Assembly (NCBI GenBank): GCA_945890205.1
Contig: CAMDCL010000004.1
Coordinates: 1-59,818, forward strand
DNA length: 59,818 nt
Direction: 5' to 3'
From: Bifidobacterium breve
GTDB lineage: Bacteria; Actinomycetota; Actinomycetes; Nanopelagicales; Nanopelagicaceae
The position numbers were made by a program, and so were the translations under genes. The notes under the pieces are model-generated. The model made no database searches. It was not told where the DNA came from and worked only from the letters and a program-made list of their open reading frames with translations. Positions 1 to 9,079 of this stretch are shown here, one piece after another (position 1 is the stretch's first letter; the number at the start of each line of letters is the position of its first letter).

Positions 1-6
1 GCTTCG

Positions 7-408
7 ATGACAACAATTAATTGGGAAGAGATTCACCAATCAGCTATCGGGGCGATGAAAATGGCGTACGCGCCATACTCAAACTTTCCGGTAGGTGTTG
101 CAGCTTTAGTAAATGATGGACGAATCGTTACCGGATGCAATGTTGAGAATGCTAGCTATGGTGTTGGTCTCTGTGCCGAATGTGGCTTAGTTTCAAATCT
201 ATGTTCAACTGGTGGCGGTCGCTTAGTTGCAATTGTCTGCGTAGATGGCAAGGGAGATTTCCTGGCACCATGTGGACGTTGTCGCCAACTTTTGTTTGAG
301 CATGGTGGCTCAGAGGCTTTACTGATGACAGATGATGGAGCACAGAAGATGTCAGCGATGCTTCCGTGGGCCTTTGGTCCTGAGGATCTAGATCGCAACG
401 AGCGATAG
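7..408 (+). CDS. cdd: cytidine deaminase
   Basis: Deaminates cytidine and deoxycytidine to uridine and deoxyuridine in cytosolic pyrimidine salvage. The length of 133 aa is normal for the small tetrameric zinc-dependent family. Residues 56-58 read CAE and 88-92 read PCGRC, giving zinc ligands Cys56, Cys89 and Cys92 and the proton shuttle Glu58. NVENASYG at 45-52 is the nucleoside-binding segment. The ATG lies in an ATGA, so a gene ending at base 10 may sit upstream and be translationally coupled; only its last codons would be in the window. The TAG stop directly abuts the deoA ATG, so the two are almost certainly co-translated. Confidence 0.95.
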   Translation: MTTINWEEIHQSAIGAMKMAYAPYSNFPVGVAALVNDGRIVTGCNVENASYGVGLCAECGLVSNLCSTGGGRLVAIVCVDGKGDFLAPCGRCRQLLFEHGGSEALLMTDDGAQKMSAMLPWAFGPEDLDRNER

Positions 409-1704
409 ATGCTAGAAGCCTTCTCCGCCGCTGAAATTATTGCGGCAAAGCGTGATCACCATTCTCTGACAGATCCCCAAATTGATTGGGTAATTGATGC
501 CTACACACGTGGGGCTGTAGCTGATGAGCAAATGTCGGCGCTTTTAATGGCGATTTTGCTTAACGGTATGGAAAATCGCGAGATATCGCGTTGGACAGAT
601 GCCATGATCAATAGTGGAGAACGGATGAATTGGTCCGCGCTATCTCGTCCAACGGTTGATAAACACTCAACAGGTGGAGTCGGGGACAAGATCACCTTGC
701 CATTAGCTCCTTTGGTAGCAGCATGCGGTGCAGCGGTTCCACAACTATCTGGTCGAGGATTAGGTCACACTGGTGGCACTTTAGACAAACTGGAATCTAT
801 TCCGGGCTGGCGTGCATCCTTGTCTAATGAAGAGATGCTCACAGTTTTACAGGATTGTGGTGCAGTGATTTGTGCAGCAGGTGCTGGCTTAGCACCCGCA
901 GATAAAAAACTGTATGCACTTCGCGATGTCACTGCAACAGTTGAGGCGATCCCGCTTATTGCATCATCAATCATGAGTAAGAAGATTGCTGAAGGAACCA
1001 GCGCCTTAGTTTTGGATGTTAAAACAGGTGCGGGTGCATTTATGAGCGATCCAGCAAAGGCAAAAGAGCTCGCGCATGTCATGGTGGGCTTAGGAAAACG
1101 GGCTGGTGTAAAAACTCTTGCCTTAGTAACTGCGATGGATGTTCCACTTGGTTTAAGCGCCGGAAATGCTTTAGAGGTTCGTGAATCAGTCGAAGTTCTT
1201 GCTGGTGGGGGACCATCAGATATTGTTGAACTAACAGTTTTGCTTGCACAAGAGATGCTGGAACTTGCTGGCATAAAGGGTGCAGATCCAGCAGCTGCTT
1301 TGAAAAATGGAAAGGCGATGGATGTTTGGCGCCAGATGATTTCTGCTCAAGGTGGAGATCCTGATGCAAAGCTTCCAGTTGCTCGAGAAAACACAGTTGT
1401 AACCGCACAAAGCAGCGGAACAATTTTGTCTATGGATGCGATGAAGGTTGGAATGGCTGCATGGCGGCTAGGTGCAGGCCGATCACGCCAAGGCGAGAGT
1501 GTTCAGGCAGGGGCAGGAATCGAGATTCATGCAAAGCCTGGGGATGTAATCACCGCTGGCGCACCGCTCTACACCCTCCATACAGACACCCCAGCCGCCT
1601 TTACTCGGGCTTTGGAATCCCTTGAGAACTCGGTAACCATTGGGGATATGCCGGTTGGCGGAATCGACCGTCTTCCACTTATTGTTGAACGTATCGTTGA
1701 TTAA
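409..1704 (+). CDS. deoA: thymidine / pyrimidine-nucleoside phosphorylase
   Basis: Splits thymidine (and possibly uridine or deoxyuridine) with phosphate into the free base and (deoxy)ribose-1-phosphate. The protein is 431 aa, the usual family length. KHSTGGVGDK at 85-94 is the phosphate-binding segment, and the family signature runs over residues 114-129 (SGRGLGHTGG followed by TLDKLE). It starts on the base after the cdd stop and is followed 12 bases later by add, so cdd-deoA-add form one operon. Whether it is strictly thymidine-specific or a broad pyrimidine phosphorylase cannot be read from the sequence. Confidence 0.94.
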   Translation: MLEAFSAAEIIAAKRDHHSLTDPQIDWVIDAYTRGAVADEQMSALLMAILLNGMENREISRWTDAMINSGERMNWSALSRPTVDKHSTGGVGDKITLPLAPLVAACGAAVPQLSGRGLGHTGGTLDKLESIPGWRASLSNEEMLTVLQDCGAVICAAGAGLAPADKKLYALRDVTATVEAIPLIASSIMSKKIAEGTSALVLDVKTGAGAFMSDPAKAKELAHVMVGLGKRAGVKTLALVTAMDVPLGLSAGNALEVRESVEVLAGGGPSDIVELTVLLAQEMLELAGIKGADPAAALKNGKAMDVWRQMISAQGGDPDAKLPVARENTVVTAQSSGTILSMDAMKVGMAAWRLGAGRSRQGESVQAGAGIEIHAKPGDVITAGAPLYTLHTDTPAAFTRALESLENSVTIGDMPVGGIDRLPLIVERIVD

Positions 1705-1716
1705 GGGGCGCAGAAG

Positions 1717-2814
1717 ATGGCAATGAACTCTCTTCCAACTAAGGAACAGATCAAGTTAATTCCTAAGGTGATGTTGCATGATCATTTAGATGGCGGTTTA
1801 CGCCCTCAAACAATTATCGATATCGCTCAAGAGATTGGCTATACCGCACTCCCAACCCATGATGCAGCAGAACTTGCAACATGGTTTCGTGAATCATGTG
1901 ATTCAGGATCTTTAGTTCGCTATCTTGAAACCTTTTCTCACACAATTGCCGTTATGCAACGTCGTCAAGATATTGTTCGGGTCGCACGAGAGTGCGCACT
2001 AGATCTTGCCCGTGATGGAGTTGTGTACGCAGAAGTTCGTGGGGCACCAGAGCTCTTTACTGAAAAGGGCTTATCAATGTCTGATGTTGTCGAAGCGACA
2101 TTAGAAGGTTATGAGCTAGGAATGCAGGAAGCAAAGGCTGAAGGTTTCAATATTGTGGTTCGCTCGCTTTTGTGTGGAATGCGCCAAAACAAGAGATCAC
2201 AAGAGGTTGCAGAGTTAGTTGTTAAGTACCGAGACAAAGGAGTCGTAGGCTTTGATATCGCTGGTCCTGAGGATGGTTTTCCGCCATCTGATCAAAAAGA
2301 TACTTTTGATTATCTTCGTAAAGAAGATGCCCATTTTACTATCCATGCTGGTGAAGCGTATGGACTCCCCTCCATCTGGGAAGCGATCCAACTCTGCGGA
2401 GCAGAACGACTAGGTCACGGTGTTCGTATCATCGATGACATTGATTTTTCTGGTCCTGAACCAAAGTTAGGTCGACTTGCATCCTATGTTCGTGATCGTC
2501 GTATCCCGCTAGAACTGTGCCCAACATCAAATCTACAAACCGGTGCTGCAGCAAGTTATGCAGAACATCCAATCGGTGTTCTTGCAAAGCTGCGTTTTCG
2601 TGTCACTTTAAATACCGACAACCGATTAATGAGTCAGACATCAATGTCTTTTGAGATGGAGGAAGCGGTAAAGGCCTTTGGATGGGATTTTGCCGAGCTC
2701 CAAAGGATCACTATTAACGCCATGAAGAGCGCATTTATCCCTTATCCAGAGCGATTGAAGATAATCGATGGAACCATCAAACCGGGATACGCCAAGGTTT
2801 CAGCTGGTTCATGA
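1717..2814 (+). CDS. add: adenosine deaminase
   Basis: Converts adenosine or deoxyadenosine to inosine or deoxyinosine, which feeds purine nucleoside phosphorylase encoded on the other strand. Metal-site motifs are in order: HDHLDG at 21-26 (His21 and His23), HAGE at 210-213, GHG at 233-235 and TDN at 300-302 (Asp301). The length of 365 aa is typical. The start at 1717 follows AAGGGG about nine bases upstream; a second ATG two codons on (1723) is possible. The stop overlaps the P450 start in an ATGA, which couples the two genes. Confidence 0.94.
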   Translation: MAMNSLPTKEQIKLIPKVMLHDHLDGGLRPQTIIDIAQEIGYTALPTHDAAELATWFRESCDSGSLVRYLETFSHTIAVMQRRQDIVRVARECALDLARDGVVYAEVRGAPELFTEKGLSMSDVVEATLEGYELGMQEAKAEGFNIVVRSLLCGMRQNKRSQEVAELVVKYRDKGVVGFDIAGPEDGFPPSDQKDTFDYLRKEDAHFTIHAGEAYGLPSIWEAIQLCGAERLGHGVRIIDDIDFSGPEPKLGRLASYVRDRRIPLELCPTSNLQTGAAASYAEHPIGVLAKLRFRVTLNTDNRLMSQTSMSFEMEEAVKAFGWDFAELQRITINAMKSAFIPYPERLKIIDGTIKPGYAKVSAGS

Positions 2815-3995
2815 TTGATTTTAACGACCCACACTTTGTCGCAGATCCTTATCCAGCGCTCAAGGGGCTACGAGAAGCGTCAGGGCCTGTGTGGCACGAT
2901 GGAATGCAGATCTACTTAGCAGCACGTCACGGTGATGCCAATGATGTCTTCCGCAACAAATCATTAGGCAGAATCTTTAAGGAGAAAACCCCCGAGTTTG
3001 AGTGGGAGATTTTTAACTGGCTCCACGCTGACTCCATTTTAGATAGCGAACCACCAAAGCACACCCGTTTACGTTCTTTGGTAGCCAAAGCATTTAATCG
3101 TCAAAAGATTGAAGGTATGCGACCTGCGGTCGAACGAATCACTGTTCAACTTCTCGATGCCATAGATCTGAAGGTTAAGGCGGGCGAGAGCTTTGATTTG
3201 ATCGCAGATTACGCTGAACCTTTACCTGTAAAGATCATCGCAGATTTATTGGGCTTTCCAGAGTCGCAGGAGCATTTACTTCGTCCGTGGTCGCAAGCGA
3301 TTGTGAAGATGTATGAGGTCAATCCAACTGTTCAATATCAAACCGAGGCAAAACTGGCAGCGAGCGAGTTTGCACAGTATGTCCGTGATCTAGCAGAAAG
3401 CCGCAAAAAGAATCCAGGACAAGATCTAATCTCAGATTTAGCAAGCGTTGAAGAAAATGGCGAAAAGCTCAATATGCATGAGCTGGTAGCTACATGTGTG
3501 CTTTTACTTAACGCCGGTCATGAAGCAAGTGTGAACGCTTTTGGAAATGGCATGGTTGCTGCCCTTCAGCGACCAGATCAAGTAAAACTGCTTCGTGATA
3601 CTCCGCGAGAGATAACAAATACAGCTCTAGAAGAGTTCATGCGTTTTGATGCACCTCTTCACTTGTTTGAACGCACCGCAACGGCTGATACTGAGATTGG
3701 GGGAGTTGCAATCAAGGAAGGCGAAAAGATTGCAGCCCTTATAGGTTCAGCAAACCGTGATGAAACAGTGTTTTCAGCCCCTGAAACCATGGATTTAACC
3801 CGTGATCCAAACCCTCATATTGGCTTTGGTGCGGGGATTCACTTCTGCTTAGGTGCACCTCTGGCCCGTCTGGAGATGAGCGTTTCACTGCCGGCGTTAT
3901 GGGAAAAATACCCAACCATGCAACTGGCTTCAGAACCAGTTCGACGACCTACCTTTGTGTTACGTGGTTACGAAAGTGTGGCTATCTCTGTTTGA
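2811..3995 (+). CDS. cytochrome P450
   Basis: A soluble bacterial-type cytochrome P450 of 394 aa with no membrane anchor. The haem-binding loop around residues 338-351 holds [13 protein letters not shown] with axial Cys346. The K-helix ExxR is E275-x-x-R278, and the I-helix oxygen site is AGHEAS at 235-240. The usual Thr after the acidic residue is Ala239 here, as in some substrate-assisted macrolide P450s (remembered for CYP107A1). The gene overlaps add by four bases (ATGA). Its last 28 bases overlap rbsK antiparallel. No ferredoxin reductase is adjacent; fdxA at 39025 is a possible electron donor. The substrate is unknown. Placement in a nucleoside operon is unusual, but nothing in the sequence shows that it acts on nucleosides. 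Confidence 0.93.
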   Translation: MIDFNDPHFVADPYPALKGLREASGPVWHDGMQIYLAARHGDANDVFRNKSLGRIFKEKTPEFEWEIFNWLHADSILDSEPPKHTRLRSLVAKAFNRQKIEGMRPAVERITVQLLDAIDLKVKAGESFDLIADYAEPLPVKIIADLLGFPESQEHLLRPWSQAIVKMYEVNPTVQYQTEAKLAASEFAQYVRDLAESRKKNPGQDLISDLASVEENGEKLNMHELVATCVLLLNAGHEASVNAFGNGMVAALQRPDQVKLLRDTPREITNTALEEFMRFDAPLHLFERTATADTEIGGVAIKEGEKIAALIGSANRDETVFSAPETMDLTRDPNPHIGFGAGIHFCLGAPLARLEMSVSLPALWEKYPTMQLASEPVRRPTFVLRGYESVAISV

Positions 3996-4864
3996 TCTGG
4001 ATAAGAGGATTGAGCACCTTTTCTAGTCACACTTAAGGATGCAACTTTAACTCCAAATTTCATAGCTTCGATGGGATCTCTACCACTTGCTATTGAGTAG
4101 GCAAAGCTGCCAACAAAAGCATCTCCAGCCCCTGTCGTATCAACAACTGTGACCTTTGGTGCGCTAACACGGTGTAGTTCTGCTGTCGGGCTTATATACA
4201 CAGCACCCTCACCGCCTAAAGTAACAATCGTGCTTTTACCTGGTCTAAAGCTTTTCAAAATCTCATCACTTGAAGGCAAAGTTCCATGAAGTTCGCGGAA
4301 TTCGGTCTCATTAGGAATAAGCCAATCTGTCAGTTGAAGTAATTGCGCTGATAATTGTTGGTAAGGCGCAGGATTTAAAATAGTTGTACATCCACGAGCT
4401 TTTGCTGCTTTAAATGCTGCAAGTGTTACCTCTTGCTTAATCTCACACTGTGCAACGACTATTGCCAAGTCCTCAATTGAATTAATCGCTTCGACCGCCT
4501 TAATTATCTCAATCTCATGATTTGCTCCCGGAATAATGATGATTCTATTTTCACCAGCACCATCGACCCAAATATGTGCAACTCCGTTAGGGGTAGCGCT
4601 GGTTTCTACAAATCGTGAATCAATCCCAACCTTCACAAAATTGTCACCAATTGCCTTGCCAAATACATCATCTCCTAACTTTCCAATGAAATGTACTTGA
4701 GCTCCACAGTGGGCCGCCATAACCGCTTGATTTGCGCCCTTGCCACCAAAACCGGTCGTAAAAAGTTGCCCCGCTAGGGTTTGACCTGGCTCCGGAAGCA
4801 CATCTGCATAGGCGGTTAAATCCATCATGGCGCTGCCTACGACAACTATTACCGAAGGTCTCAT
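3968..4864 (-). CDS. rbsK: ribokinase (PfkB family)
   Basis: Phosphorylates ribose to ribose-5-phosphate with ATP in the cytosol. PfkB signature 1 is GGKGANQAVMAAHCG at 40-54; signature 2 is DTTGAGD at 242-248 with catalytic Asp248. The length is 298 aa. It is divergent from the nucleoside hydrolase across only 18 bases, which fits ribose released by the hydrolase being captured by this kinase. The ATG has no Shine-Dalgarno but lies six bases after a TAGCCT hexamer (leaderless start). The 3' end overlaps the convergent P450 by 28 bases. Another PfkB sugar or nucleoside kinase is possible, but the context favours ribose. Confidence 0.9.
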   Translation of the reverse strand: MRPSVIVVVGSAMMDLTAYADVLPEPGQTLAGQLFTTGFGGKGANQAVMAAHCGAQVHFIGKLGDDVFGKAIGDNFVKVGIDSRFVETSATPNGVAHIWVDGAGENRIIIIPGANHEIEIIKAVEAINSIEDLAIVVAQCEIKQEVTLAAFKAAKARGCTTILNPAPYQQLSAQLLQLTDWLIPNETEFRELHGTLPSSDEILKSFRPGKSTIVTLGGEGAVYISPTAELHRVSAPKVTVVDTTGAGDAFVGSFAYSIASGRDPIEAMKFGVKVASLSVTRKGAQSSYPDQTEIATLS

Positions 4865-4882
4865 AACGCTAGGCTAGCGGTT
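4865..4882. promoter_or_regulatory. symmetric bidirectional leaderless promoter for rbsK and nucleoside hydrolase
   Basis: The whole gap between the two ATGs is 18 bases. The plus strand has TAGGCT at 4870-4875, seven bases before the hydrolase ATG. The minus strand has TAGCCT (4876 down to 4871), six bases before the rbsK ATG. Together they form the 7-base element TAGGCTA, and the flanks from one ATG to the other make an imperfect palindrome. No room exists for a 5' leader on either side, and I see no convincing -35 element. Promoter function is inference from the sequence. Confidence 0.7.
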
Positions 4883-5827
4883 ATGGGTAAAACTTCAATC
4901 ATTCTGGATGTAGATACTGGTGTTGATGATGCATTCGCAGTTCTTTTTGCTGCGCTTCATCCAGATATCAATTTATTGGGCATAACGTGTGTTGATGGAA
5001 ACACAAATATTGATCAAGTTGTAGCTAATACCTTAAAGGTTCTAGATGCTGCAGGTGCTCCAGAGATTCCAGTTGCACGAGGAGCGGTAAAGCCACTTCT
5101 AGGCAAGAGTCAATACGCCGAGTACGTTCACGGAGCCGATGGTATGGGGGATTTAGGGATTGCACCTTCTGCCCGAAAGGTAGATTCTCGTTCAGCTGTT
5201 GAACTACTTAGAGATTTAATTGAACAATCAAAGGATCCGGTGACGATTGTACCTTTAGCACCACTTACAAACATCGCCTTGTTCTTGCGTGCCTTTCCTG
5301 AGACAGCAAAGAAAGTCCACCGAATCGTATTGATGGGTGGATCGGCATCTGCAGGTAACGCAACAGCTGCAGCAGAGTTTAATATTTGGCATGATCCAGA
5401 AGCTGCGGCTATTGTTTTCCAAAGTGGCGTACCTATTACGATGTACGGCTTAGATGTATTCATGCGACCTGGCATCAATCGGGAACAAGCAACACAGATG
5501 CAAAACTCAAGTAATCCAGCTGCACAGTTTGGTGGATCACTTGCCTTAGCATTTATGGAACGACTTGGTGTTTCTCCAGTTACCTTAGGTGATTACGGCG
5601 CGGTTGCAAGCGTTATTCGTCCAGATTTATTCACAACTGAAATGTTTGATGTTGTTGTCGATACATCCGCAGGTCCTGCACGTGGTCAAACTTTAGTTGA
5701 CAGACGTGATGCATTTTTAAAGGAGCTTGAGCCACTAGACCTTGAGGATTCAGCAAAGGTGCGAGTAACTCTGGATCTCGATGTAAACGGTGTCGAACAG
5801 TTGTGGCTCACAACCATTAATCCATAG
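4883..5827 (+). CDS. nucleoside hydrolase (IunH family)
   Basis: Hydrolyses ribonucleosides to base plus ribose. The calcium-binding N-terminal motif DVDTGVDDA at 9-17 (Asp11, Asp15, Asp16) is intact, and HDPEAA in the middle of the protein is the usual downstream conserved segment. The length of 314 aa is standard. Base specificity (inosine-uridine or pyrimidine type) cannot be decided. It is transcribed divergently from rbsK, from a start with no Shine-Dalgarno placed seven bases after TAGGCT. It ends 18 bases before the stop of the convergent truncated aldehyde dehydrogenase, with no hairpin terminator between. Confidence 0.92.
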   Translation: MGKTSIILDVDTGVDDAFAVLFAALHPDINLLGITCVDGNTNIDQVVANTLKVLDAAGAPEIPVARGAVKPLLGKSQYAEYVHGADGMGDLGIAPSARKVDSRSAVELLRDLIEQSKDPVTIVPLAPLTNIALFLRAFPETAKKVHRIVLMGGSASAGNATAAAEFNIWHDPEAAAIVFQSGVPITMYGLDVFMRPGINREQATQMQNSSNPAAQFGGSLALAFMERLGVSPVTLGDYGAVASVIRPDLFTTEMFDVVVDTSAGPARGQTLVDRRDAFLKELEPLDLEDSAKVRVTLDLDVNGVEQLWLTTINP

Positions 5828-5845
5828 GCTTTATGGTCCTAGTTG

Positions 5846-6688
5846 CTACAAACCAATTGGATGCCAGACGGTCTTTGCCTCCATGAAAGCAATGATTCGA
5901 CCCGGATCTGCCGATTTAAAGGAGTGAATCCGCTTTAAGTTTTCAGCTCCTGCAAACTTGATCGGTCCATGTTGCTTTGCTGGAAGACCTGAGATATCTA
6001 AGGCATCAATATCCATGTGAGATGCCATCCAAGGTGCAATCTCCTCCTTTTTACCGGTCAGGATATTGATTACACCATGTGGCAGATCACTAGTTGCTAA
6101 TACTTCGGCAAAAGTCATTGCAGATAGTGGTGCTTTAGTACTTGCTAAAACAACCACAGTGTTACCAGATGTGATGATTGGTGCTACCACATCAATGAAT
6201 CCAAGAAGAGATGGTGTTTCAGGTGCAATTGCTGCAACTACACCCATACTTTCGGGGATTGTGAAGTTGTAGAAAGGTCCTGCAACAGGGTTGGTTGAAC
6301 CTGCAAGCGATGCGATCTTATCTGTCCACCCTGCATACCAAACGAGACGATCAACTGAATCGGTAACCTCCTTTTCAGCTTTAACCTTTGTTACACCGGT
6401 GAGTTGCATGATCTCATCAACAAATTGAGCCCGTCGGCCTTCAAGCATTTCAGCGATACGATACAAAATCTGTCCACGGTTATATGCAGTTGCCTTATTC
6501 CATCCTGAGTGTGCAGCACGTGCTGCAACAACGGCGTCACGTAAATCTTTACGAGATGCAAGACATGGGTTTGCAACAAAGACACCCTTGGCACTCTTAA
6601 CCTCGTAGGTGCGACCAGATTCGGTGCGTGGGAATGCGCCATTGATGTATAACTTATAAGTTTTCTTAACATCGATTCGATTACTCAT
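5846..6688 (-). CDS. truncated aldehyde dehydrogenase-like protein (no catalytic half)
   Basis: 280 aa aligned with the N-terminal, NAD-binding half of the aldehyde dehydrogenase fold. It follows the full-length neighbour closely up to about residue 220 (VINILTGKK), then diverges into a 60-residue tail ending KTVWHPIG. The ELGGK glutamate block and the catalytic FxxGxxC cysteine block are both absent. It cannot be a simple frameshift, because the DNA downstream codes for the convergent nucleoside hydrolase. It overlaps the full-length gene by eight bases and has GGGAG about eight bases before its ATG, so it is well expressed by design. It may be a non-catalytic partner subunit; a conserved short family seems likely, but I could not check. 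Confidence 0.85.
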   Translation of the reverse strand: MSNRIDVKKTYKLYINGAFPRTESGRTYEVKSAKGVFVANPCLASRKDLRDAVVAARAAHSGWNKATAYNRGQILYRIAEMLEGRRAQFVDEIMQLTGVTKVKAEKEVTDSVDRLVWYAGWTDKIASLAGSTNPVAGPFYNFTIPESMGVVAAIAPETPSLLGFIDVVAPIITSGNTVVVLASTKAPLSAMTFAEVLATSDLPHGVINILTGKKEEIAPWMASHMDIDALDISGLPAKQHGPIKFAGAENLKRIHSFKSADPGRIIAFMEAKTVWHPIGL

Positions 6689-8120
6689 GGCTTACTCCCT
6701 TCAAATATGCGGACAGGCCGTGACGTCCGCCTTCGCGACCCCACCCCGATTCCTTATATCCACCAAATGGAGATGTTGGATCAAACTTATTAAAGGTATT
6801 GGCCCAGATGACTCCTGCACGGAGTTGTTGAGAAGCCCATAAGGTGCGTGAACCCTTTTCGCTCCAGATACCTGCAGATAGGCCAAAGGGGGTGTTATTA
6901 GCCTTTTCTATCCCTTCTTGTGGAGTTCTAAAGGTTAGAACTGAAAGGACGGGACCAAAGATCTCTTCGCGAGCGATGCGATGTGCTTGGGTTACACCGG
7001 TAAAGATCGTTGGCGCAAACCAAAATCCCTTAGCTGGCAAACTACATGCAGGACTCCAACGCTCGGCACCTTCGGCATCACCTACAGCTGCAAGTTCAGT
7101 GATCTTGGCTAGTTGTTCCTTGCTGTTAATTGCGCCAACATCGGTGTTCTTATCCATTGGATCGCCAACACGAATCTTTTCCATACGGTTCTTCAATTTG
7201 TGGAGCACTTCTTCAGCGACATTTTCCTGCAGTAATAAGCGAGATCCTGCGCAGCACACATGTCCTTGGTTAAAGAAGATTCCGTTGACGATTCCTTCAA
7301 CGGTTTCATCAATTGGAGCATCATCAAAAACAATATTGGCAGCTTTTCCACCAAGCTCTAGGGTCACGCTCTTATTGGTAGATGCAACTGCGCGAGCAAT
7401 AATTTTTCCAACCTCGGTGGATCCAGTAAATGCGATCTTGTCGATTCCAGGATGATTAACAATTAAAGCTCCAGTTGAACCATCACCAGTAAGGATATTG
7501 ACAACACCTGCAGGAAGCTCTGCCTGCTGGCACACCTCTGCAAATAGCAAAGCGGTAAGCGGAGTTGATTCTGCAGGCTTTAAGACAACTGTATTTCCTG
7601 CAGCTAACGCTGGTGCAACCTTCCACGCCAACATCAAGAGCGGAAAGTTCCACGGAATAATTTGACCTGCAACACCTAATGGTTTGGGAGAAGTTCCAAG
7701 ACCTGCATACTCAAGTTTGTCCGCCCATCCGGCGTGATAGAAAAAGTGAGCCGCGGCCAATGGAATATCGGTATCACGGGATTCGCGGATTGGCTTGCCG
7801 TTATCAAGGGTCTCTAGCACTGCGAATTCACGTGCTCGTTCCTGCATGATTCGTGCGATTCGATATAGGTACTTTCCACGTTCCTTTCCTGACAACTTTG
7901 ACCAGGTTGTTGTGTACGCCTTGCGAGCAGCCTTTACTGCAGCATCGACTTCAGCCTTACCGGCAAGTGCGATCTGACTGAGAACCTCTTCAGTCGCAGG
8001 GTTAATGGTCGGAAAGTGCTTTCCGCCTGCAACAAACTTTCCACCAATGAAGTGGCCGTACTTTGGTTTGATTGAAACCAAAGCTCGCGATTCAGGTGCT
8101 GGGGCGTATTCGAAGCTCAT
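6681..8120 (-). CDS. aldehyde dehydrogenase (NAD-dependent, full length)
   Basis: 479 aa, complete. Numbered from the ATG at 8120, the catalytic glutamate in the LELGGK block is Glu255 and the nucleophile in FFNQGHVCC is Cys289. Oxidises an aldehyde to the acid; directly after deoC the expected substrate is acetaldehyde released from deoxyribose-5-phosphate (inference from context). I chose ATG 8120 because GGAGA lies about six bases upstream; an in-frame GTG at 8132 would overlap the deoC stop instead. It overlaps the truncated paralogue downstream by eight bases. Whether the product is acetate or acetyl-CoA is not clear; the motif set is that of the non-acylating superfamily. Confidence 0.92.
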   Translation of the reverse strand: MSFEYAPAPESRALVSIKPKYGHFIGGKFVAGGKHFPTINPATEEVLSQIALAGKAEVDAAVKAARKAYTTTWSKLSGKERGKYLYRIARIMQERAREFAVLETLDNGKPIRESRDTDIPLAAAHFFYHAGWADKLEYAGLGTSPKPLGVAGQIIPWNFPLLMLAWKVAPALAAGNTVVLKPAESTPLTALLFAEVCQQAELPAGVVNILTGDGSTGALIVNHPGIDKIAFTGSTEVGKIIARAVASTNKSVTLELGGKAANIVFDDAPIDETVEGIVNGIFFNQGHVCCAGSRLLLQENVAEEVLHKLKNRMEKIRVGDPMDKNTDVGAINSKEQLAKITELAAVGDAEGAERWSPACSLPAKGFWFAPTIFTGVTQAHRIAREEIFGPVLSVLTFRTPQEGIEKANNTPFGLSAGIWSEKGSRTLWASQQLRAGVIWANTFNKFDPTSPFGGYKESGWGREGGRHGLSAYLKGVSHE

Positions 8121-8131
8121 AGTTGTCTCCA

Positions 8132-9079
8132 CTAATCCATCGTCACATACTGAGGGCTTGAGTAATAACCTTCATCCATCTTCATGCGTTGCATCAATAG
8201 ATCATTGAGCAAAGCACTGGCACCAATACGAAAGAGCTTCGGATTGAGCCAATCTGGTCCAACAGTTTCATTGACCAAAACTAATTGTTTAATCGCATCC
8301 TTGGTATTTCTGATACCGCCGGCAGGTTTTACTCCGATACGGGTGCTAGTCATCTCATAAAAATCTCGCACCGCTTCGAGCATAACTAAAACAACTGGGG
8401 CGGTCGCAGCTGGTGCTACCTTGCCCGTTGAAGTTTTAATGAAATCTGCTCCAGCTGCCATCGCTAAAAATGATGCCTTGCGAACATTGTCATATGTGAC
8501 TAGTTCGCCGGTTTCGAAAATAACCTTTAGATGGGCTTTATCGCCACATACTTGCTTGATCTGCACAATCTCGTTGAAAACATCGATGTAACGGCCAGCT
8601 AGAAAAGCGCCACGATCAATCACCATGTCGATTTCAGCGGCGCCTGCATCGATTGCATCCTGAGTATCTTGGATCTTTACCGCCATCGATGCTCGACCTG
8701 ATGGAAAAGCGGTTGAAACAGCTGCTACCGGAACATGCTGCCCACCAATCAAATCTAGGTGTGTTCGTGCCACAGAAACCATGTCGTTGTAGACGCAGAC
8801 CGCGCCAACACTTGGCACCGTTGAATCAGTTGGATCTGGACGAACCGCTTTGGTGCACAACGCTTTAACTTTGCCTGGGGTATCAGCACCTTCGAGCGTT
8901 GTTAGATCCACCATTGTGATCGCTGTATCGATCGCCCAGCGCTTGGAACTTGTCTTAATGCTTCGAGTTGCCAGCATCGCTGCACGAGCCTCAGCACCAA
9001 CCTGGTCTACACCTGAAAGATTGTTGAGGTAGCTCTTTAGTGAGGCATCGCTGCCATCTACTAAACCGTAAAAACTCAC
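8132..9079 (-). CDS. deoC: deoxyribose-phosphate aldolase
   Basis: Cleaves 2-deoxyribose-5-phosphate to glyceraldehyde-3-phosphate and acetaldehyde. The Schiff-base lysine is Lys215 in FIKTSTGK, and the phosphate loop is KPAGGIR at 251-257. Asp151 in EIDMVI is the other expected catalytic residue. At 315 aa it is longer than the E. coli enzyme because of an N-terminal extension of some 50 residues, as in the long class. The start is GTG at 9079 and overlaps the mutase stop in a GTGA. Next to an aldehyde dehydrogenase it forms the acetaldehyde branch of deoxynucleoside breakdown. Confidence 0.94.
   Translation of the reverse strand: MSFYGLVDGSDASLKSYLNNLSGVDQVGAEARAAMLATRSIKTSSKRWAIDTAITMVDLTTLEGADTPGKVKALCTKAVRPDPTDSTVPSVGAVCVYNDMVSVARTHLDLIGGQHVPVAAVSTAFPSGRASMAVKIQDTQDAIDAGAAEIDMVIDRGAFLAGRYIDVFNEIVQIKQVCGDKAHLKVIFETGELVTYDNVRKASFLAMAAGADFIKTSTGKVAPAATAPVVLVMLEAVRDFYEMTSTRIGVKPAGGIRNTKDAIKQLVLVNETVGPDWLNPKLFRIGASALLNDLLMQRMKMDEGYYSSPQYVTMD

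Noticed and set aside
765-1274. 169-aa minus-strand frame inside deoA
   Set aside because: Low-complexity Ser/Ala/Thr shadow of a well-supported enzyme gene.
5828-6688. Truncated aldehyde dehydrogenase as a frameshifted pseudogene
   Set aside because: No remaining catalytic half exists downstream, since the DNA there encodes the convergent nucleoside hydrolase; the frame is clean, coupled and has a ribosome site.
6844-7455. 203-aa plus-strand frame opposite the full-length aldehyde dehydrogenase
   Set aside because: It is antisense to a gene with all catalytic motifs; composition is Ser/Pro/Arg-rich shadow type and it has no family features.
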